A stretch of 8,533 nt of DNA from Candidatus Zixiibacteriota bacterium (lineage in GTDB: Bacteria > Zixibacteria > MSB-5A5 > GN15 > PGXB01). The stretch spans positions 1 to 8,533 of the forward strand of contig JAAERC010000311.1 in NCBI GenBank assembly GCA_024230695.1, in the 5' to 3' direction. This document shows, piece after piece, positions 5,595 to 8,533 of the stretch (its first letter is position 1; the number at the start of each line of letters is the position of its first letter). A program made the translations under genes and the position numbers. The notes under the pieces were generated by a model. That model had not been told where the DNA came from. It saw only the letters and a list, made by a program, of their open reading frames with translations, and did no database searches.

Positions 5595-5624
5595 TGCAAC
5601 TTTATTTGCCTGTCAAAGTCCTAT
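5595..5624 (+). promoter_or_regulatory. Putative autoregulated ECF promoter of the sigma gene
   Basis: TGCAAC (5595-5600), 17 nt, then GTCCTAT (5618-5624) mirrors the site at 5546-5574. A start around 5628-5632 would leave a leader of only about 10 nt before the GTG at 5640. A TATATTATA box overlaps the -10 region. Confidence 0.55.
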
Positions 5625-5639
5625 ATTATAGAGAATGAT

Positions 5640-6242
5640 GTGGAAAGTAAAAGACCTCACAAAAGCAAGGAAATCCAAGAGGATGATAAGTCCTTAATAG
5701 AGAGGATATTAGCCGGCGAAACCGATGCCTTCGAGGGTATTATTCGGGATTATGGCCGGCTGGTGAATCATATTGTGTACAGAATGATACCAAATATTTC
5801 GGATCAGCAAGATATCTGTCAGGATGTTTTTGTTAAAATCTATCAGAATCTGTCGTCATTTCGGGCCGATGCCAAATTATCGACCTGGATCGGCAGGATA
5901 GCTACCAACAGATGTCTGGATTTTCTTGGTAAAAAGTCACTTCCTCTTGCAGATGAAGCTTTTGATAAAGCGACTGAAAGTACAGTTGATTTGAGAAAAA
6001 AACCGGATGATAATGCTGAACATACAGAAATATCTGGTTTACTGAGAGATGAAATAAATAAACTTCCAATTGTTTACAAAACTATAATAACTTTGTATCA
6101 TTTAGATGAAAATAATTATGCCGAAATAGGTAAAATACTAAAGATGCCCGAGGGCACCGTGAAAAGTTATCTATTCAGGGCAAGGAAGATGCTGAGACAG
6201 CAACTCTCGGCCTCTTATAATCAGGAGGAGTTGTGGCAGTAG
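5640..6242 (+). CDS. ECF-type RNA polymerase sigma factor
   Basis: This sigma-70 family protein of 200 residues has the two-domain ECF layout. Region 2 covers about 22-98 (AGETDAFEGIIRDYGRLV, then DICQDVFVKIYQNLSSFRADAKLSTWIGRIATNRCLDFL). A variable acidic linker follows (100-132), then region 4 at about 134-188 with the helix-turn-helix NYAEIGKILKMPEGTVKSYLFRARKMLR. It directs RNA polymerase to a set of stress or envelope-response promoters and is presumably held by the anti-sigma factor encoded next. The start is a GTG at 5640; the ATG two bases earlier is in another frame and soon meets a stop. The ribosome site is weak (GAGA). The last ten bases overlap the anti-sigma gene. Confidence 0.95.
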   Translation: MESKRPHKSKEIQEDDKSLIERILAGETDAFEGIIRDYGRLVNHIVYRMIPNISDQQDICQDVFVKIYQNLSSFRADAKLSTWIGRIATNRCLDFLGKKSLPLADEAFDKATESTVDLRKKPDDNAEHTEISGLLRDEINKLPIVYKTIITLYHLDENNYAEIGKILKMPEGTVKSYLFRARKMLRQQLSASYNQEELWQ

Positions 6243-6772
6243 AACATCTGACAGATTCGATTTTACAGGATTATCTTGATAAAAATCTTGGCGATAATGA
6301 ATCCGAAATAAGTTCTCATCTTGATAACTGTCCAATTTGTTCGGCTCGTTTAGAACAATATAAATTATTATATACTGAACTTGAGGTTGATTCAATTCCG
6401 GAACTCTCACCCGATTTTTCCAAGGCAGTGATGTCTAAAATAGCGCAGGTTGATAGTGAAGCTTCGGAAGTAGAAGTCAAAAAGCAACCATTGGCTGTTC
6501 CTGCTCCAGTTTATGCATTGCTGGGATTTATCGCCGCGGTTGCTTCTGTTATTTATTTTGTCAATCTGGAACCATTAATTCGAGCGTTTCGTGTGACAGC
6601 AGTCTCGGAATATTTTAATCGCGTCATAATATCCAAGGTAAGTTCATTGACCACTGATTTAGGTTTTGATTTTTCTTTGGTTTTGATGGTGATTGCGACA
6701 TTAGTTGTTATTGGCGGAATTGATTATATTGTTCGTAATTATAAACATCGCACGGCCTCGTTTATGGCCTGA
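6233..6772 (+). CDS. Zinc-finger anti-sigma factor, membrane-bound
   Basis: A 179-residue protein. The N-terminal cytoplasmic domain carries the ZAS motif H-x3-C-x2-C (H29, C33, C36 in HLDNCPICSARL), with the helix DSILQDYLDKNLGDNE before it, as in zinc-binding anti-sigma domains that clamp ECF sigma factors. A linker (45-88) leads to two membrane helices, 93-112 and 147-168; anti-sigma factors of this class usually have one, so this is a hairpin-anchored variant with a periplasmic loop of about 35 residues. Start is GTG at 6233, preceded by AGGAGG (6223-6228) inside the sigma gene. The 10-nt overlap predicts coupled translation, so that sigma and anti-sigma are made in a fixed ratio. The signal releasing the sigma factor cannot be read from the sequence. 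Confidence 0.9.
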   Translation: MAVEHLTDSILQDYLDKNLGDNESEISSHLDNCPICSARLEQYKLLYTELEVDSIPELSPDFSKAVMSKIAQVDSEASEVEVKKQPLAVPAPVYALLGFIAAVASVIYFVNLEPLIRAFRVTAVSEYFNRVIISKVSSLTTDLGFDFSLVLMVIATLVVIGGIDYIVRNYKHRTASFMA

Positions 6773-6789
6773 TAAACTGATTCTTTTAC

Positions 6790-6821
6790 ACTTTAGTCTT
6801 TAATTACAGATCTATATTATA
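6790..6821 (+). promoter_or_regulatory. Possible promoter of the TPR membrane protein
   Basis: ACTTTA (6790-6795), 16 nt, CTATATTATA (6812-6821) repeats exactly the arrangement at 5599-5604 and 5621-5630 in front of the sigma gene. Relative to the AAC/GTC reading, AC-N17-GATCTAT aligns with AAC-N17-GTCCTAT. It ends 39 nt before the ATG at 6861. It may be a weaker target of the same sigma factor, or a simple AT-rich promoter. Confidence 0.4.
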
Positions 6822-6860
6822 TATATTTAGTTATATTGTTCAATGGACGTGTAACAAAAT

Positions 6861-8533
6861 ATGATTGAAAATAATAATAGAAATAAAATATTCTGGCTGG
6901 CCTATATTTATCTAATCGTTTTGATTCTGATTCGTTTTATTCCAATAATAAATCCGGAGTCAAGAACCTGGGGTTTTAATCATCTTATTTTTCTGCCAGA
7001 TATTTATAATTACGTCTTTTTTGCCATTGCCTCTCTTGCGCTTGTTATACCATTTATTAATTCATCAGAGAAGGCGGGGGAGAAGTTAACCAATTGGTTT
7101 TCTGATAAGTTTATTGATGGCAGGCATAGATATCTGTACCGTTTTGTGTTTATCGCCATAATGACTTCATTATTTGCCATCTTTACCGCCCCGACGCATT
7201 TTCTTGGTGATGGGTATCGAGTAATTGAAAATCTTGGCACTGAAATGGGGATGCTCACTAAGTGGAGTGAAATTGGAATCCTGGGCGTTATGTGGTCTAT
7301 CAGGGAGTTACTTGGGCCACCTGATAAGGAGACCGCTTTACTTGCTTTTCAGGTTGTTTCAATTTTCTCAGGAGCCGTCACTATCTATTTCATATTTTTA
7401 ATAGCTAAAATTGCATCAGAAAACAATCTAAAGAGATTTATTGTTTTTACCACGGCTACATTTTCCGGTGGGATGTTATTGTTTTTTGGCTATGCTGAAT
7501 ATTATCCAGTTGTCTGGGTCCTTATGTCCGGCCTTATTTATTTTGGTTTGAAATATTTGAGATATTCCAGGGGGTTATTTCTAACGTGGTTATTTTTAAT
7601 AATTGGAATAATCCTTCATGTCCAGATGAGCGTTTTTATTCCGGCTGTTATATATTTGTCATTTGCAAATGGTAAAGGTTTGAATTTTTATAATCGTTTC
7701 AAAATAATTATTTGGAGCGTGTTTGCGTTACTCTTTGTTTCATGTTTGCTTTTTCTGATTAATGAATACACAACCAATTTAGCCGTCGAGGATATTTTTC
7801 TGCCGTTGTATAATGGCAAACCTGCCTCGCCTGAATATGCCATATTGAGTCTTCCGCATTTACTGGATATTATCAATGAGCTTATATTGCTCTCACCGTT
7901 GTTATTCCTTTTATTACTGATGGCTGGCAATAACATCAGGAATATTTTCAAGTACAAGACCGCTATATTTACCGGATTAGGCGCAGGCGGTTCGTTATTA
8001 TTTATGTTTGTAATCGATCCCAAAATAGGATTTCCGAGAGATTGGGATCTTTTTTCGTTAGCCGGATTATCATTAATGCTGTTTGCAGTAACATTGTTTA
8101 AGAATAATAATCTGCAATATTTTAAAAGATTAATAATATCAATAGCGATGATTTTATCAATCTATTCAGTTCCATTTTTGTTGACAAGTTTAAATATCAA
8201 AGCTTCAGAAAAATATATTGAAAGTTTAATAGATTTAGATATGGAAAGATCTCAATCATCAATAACAATTTTGACTGGATATTACAGAGAGAACGGATAT
8301 AAAGATAAATTTGATTCCATAACGGCCGTATGGAACAGAGAGTTTATGGAGGATCGATATATATCCAGTGCGTTCAAAGCCATTGTTGCTGGCGATTTGG
8401 AAGAGGCCAAAAAGTTTGTTAAATTAATCAAACCGAATAAATTTAATGCTGACTATCTAAGATTTCTGGCTATGTATTACATCAAAGTCGGTCGATTAGA
8501 GTTGGCTTTAGATAATATTAATAAGGCAATACA
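6861..8533 (+). CDS. Polytopic membrane protein with C-terminal TPR-like helices, truncated by window end
   Basis: The frame is open from the ATG at 6861 to the end (557 complete codons seen). About ten to twelve hydrophobic helices fill residues 10-445. After the third of these lies the loop motif HFLGDGYRVIENLG (113-126), followed by FFGYAEYYP (208-216) and FPRDWDLFSLAG (391-402). From about 446 the chain is soluble, and at 503-557 it has TPR-like helix pairs (AFKAIVAGDLEEAKKF, then LRFLAMYYIKVGRLELALDNINKAI). The architecture resembles GT-C-fold membrane glycosyltransferases that carry TPRs, with the acidic loop motif as a possible active site. I do not recognise the family, so the enzymatic role is inference. 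It lies 88 nt downstream of the anti-sigma gene and may be co-transcribed or have its own sigma-dependent promoter. No good Shine-Dalgarno sequence precedes the ATG. Confidence 0.8.
   Translation, partial: MIENNNRNKIFWLAYIYLIVLILIRFIPIINPESRTWGFNHLIFLPDIYNYVFFAIASLALVIPFINSSEKAGEKLTNWFSDKFIDGRHRYLYRFVFIAIMTSLFAIFTAPTHFLGDGYRVIENLGTEMGMLTKWSEIGILGVMWSIRELLGPPDKETALLAFQVVSIFSGAVTIYFIFLIAKIASENNLKRFIVFTTATFSGGMLLFFGYAEYYPVVWVLMSGLIYFGLKYLRYSRGLFLTWLFLIIGIILHVQMSVFIPAVIYLSFANGKGLNFYNRFKIIIWSVFALLFVSCLLFLINEYTTNLAVEDIFLPLYNGKPASPEYAILSLPHLLDIINELILLSPLLFLLLLMAGNNIRNIFKYKTAIFTGLGAGGSLLFMFVIDPKIGFPRDWDLFSLAGLSLMLFAVTLFKNNNLQYFKRLIISIAMILSIYSVPFLLTSLNIKASEKYIESLIDLDMERSQSSITILTGYYRENGYKDKFDSITAVWNREFMEDRYISSAFKAIVAGDLEEAKKFVKLIKPNKFNADYLRFLAMYYIKVGRLELALDNINKAI

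Noticed and set aside
6760..6790. Terminator after the anti-sigma gene
   Set aside because: GTTTAT/ATAAAC forms only a weak AT stem spanning the stop codon, and the following T-rich stretch is broken, so it is unlikely to end transcription.
7010..8023. Two minus-strand frames (7010-7258 and 7688-8023)
   Set aside because: Both lie antisense to the long open frame from 6861, which encodes coherent membrane helices and TPR-like repeats.

Overview
The window reads as chromosomal DNA from an AT-rich, probably Gram-negative bacterium. The support is an ECF sigma factor with a zinc-finger anti-sigma partner, a GT39/ArnT-type polytopic glycosyltransferase, a small secreted protein that looks like an outer-membrane beta-barrel, and a DUF6249-like membrane protein. 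That last family is, from memory, typical of the Bacteroidetes/FCB side of the tree. The phylum is only a guess: an uncultured FCB-type lineage such as Zixibacteria would fit. No rRNA, tRNA, CRISPR array, transposase or integrase is visible.

Left half (about 1-3500): an accessory block on the + strand. It holds a three-TM membrane protein (407-814), a ThsB/MTH538-like TIR-domain protein (898-1398), an ankyrin-repeat protein (best start 1532, end 2191) and a small secreted barrel-like protein (2349-2900). The TIR plus membrane-protein pair looks like a Thoeris-related antiphage or cell-suicide module without a recognisable ThsA. The intergenic DNA is crowded with hairpin-forming repeats. A unit of about 130 bp lies directly on both sides of the barrel gene (2197-2326 and 2920-3045), and a fragment of it precedes the ankyrin gene (1481-1529). 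A 48-bp element occurs at 35-82 and, inverted, at 3223-3270, so it brackets all four genes. The TIR and barrel genes both have perfect small inverted repeats around their Shine-Dalgarno sites.

Right half (about 3500-8533): a chromosomal backbone-like region. A GT39-type glycosyltransferase (3520-4986, minus) and a DUF6249-like membrane protein (5108-5485, minus) are separated by a clear intrinsic terminator. Divergent to them run the ECF sigma factor (5640-6242) and its overlapping anti-sigma factor (6233-6772). After 88 nt comes a large membrane protein with C-terminal TPR-like helices, beginning at 6861 and cut by the window edge. The intergenic region between the DUF6249-like gene and the sigma gene carries two divergent promoter-like sites of identical layout (TGCAAC, 17 nt, GTC). 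This suggests that the sigma factor drives both itself and the membrane protein. A degenerate third site precedes the TPR membrane protein.

The most noteworthy items are the TIR/membrane pair inside repeat-bracketed DNA, the hairpin that covers the TIR ribosome-binding site, and the shared ECF promoter layout.
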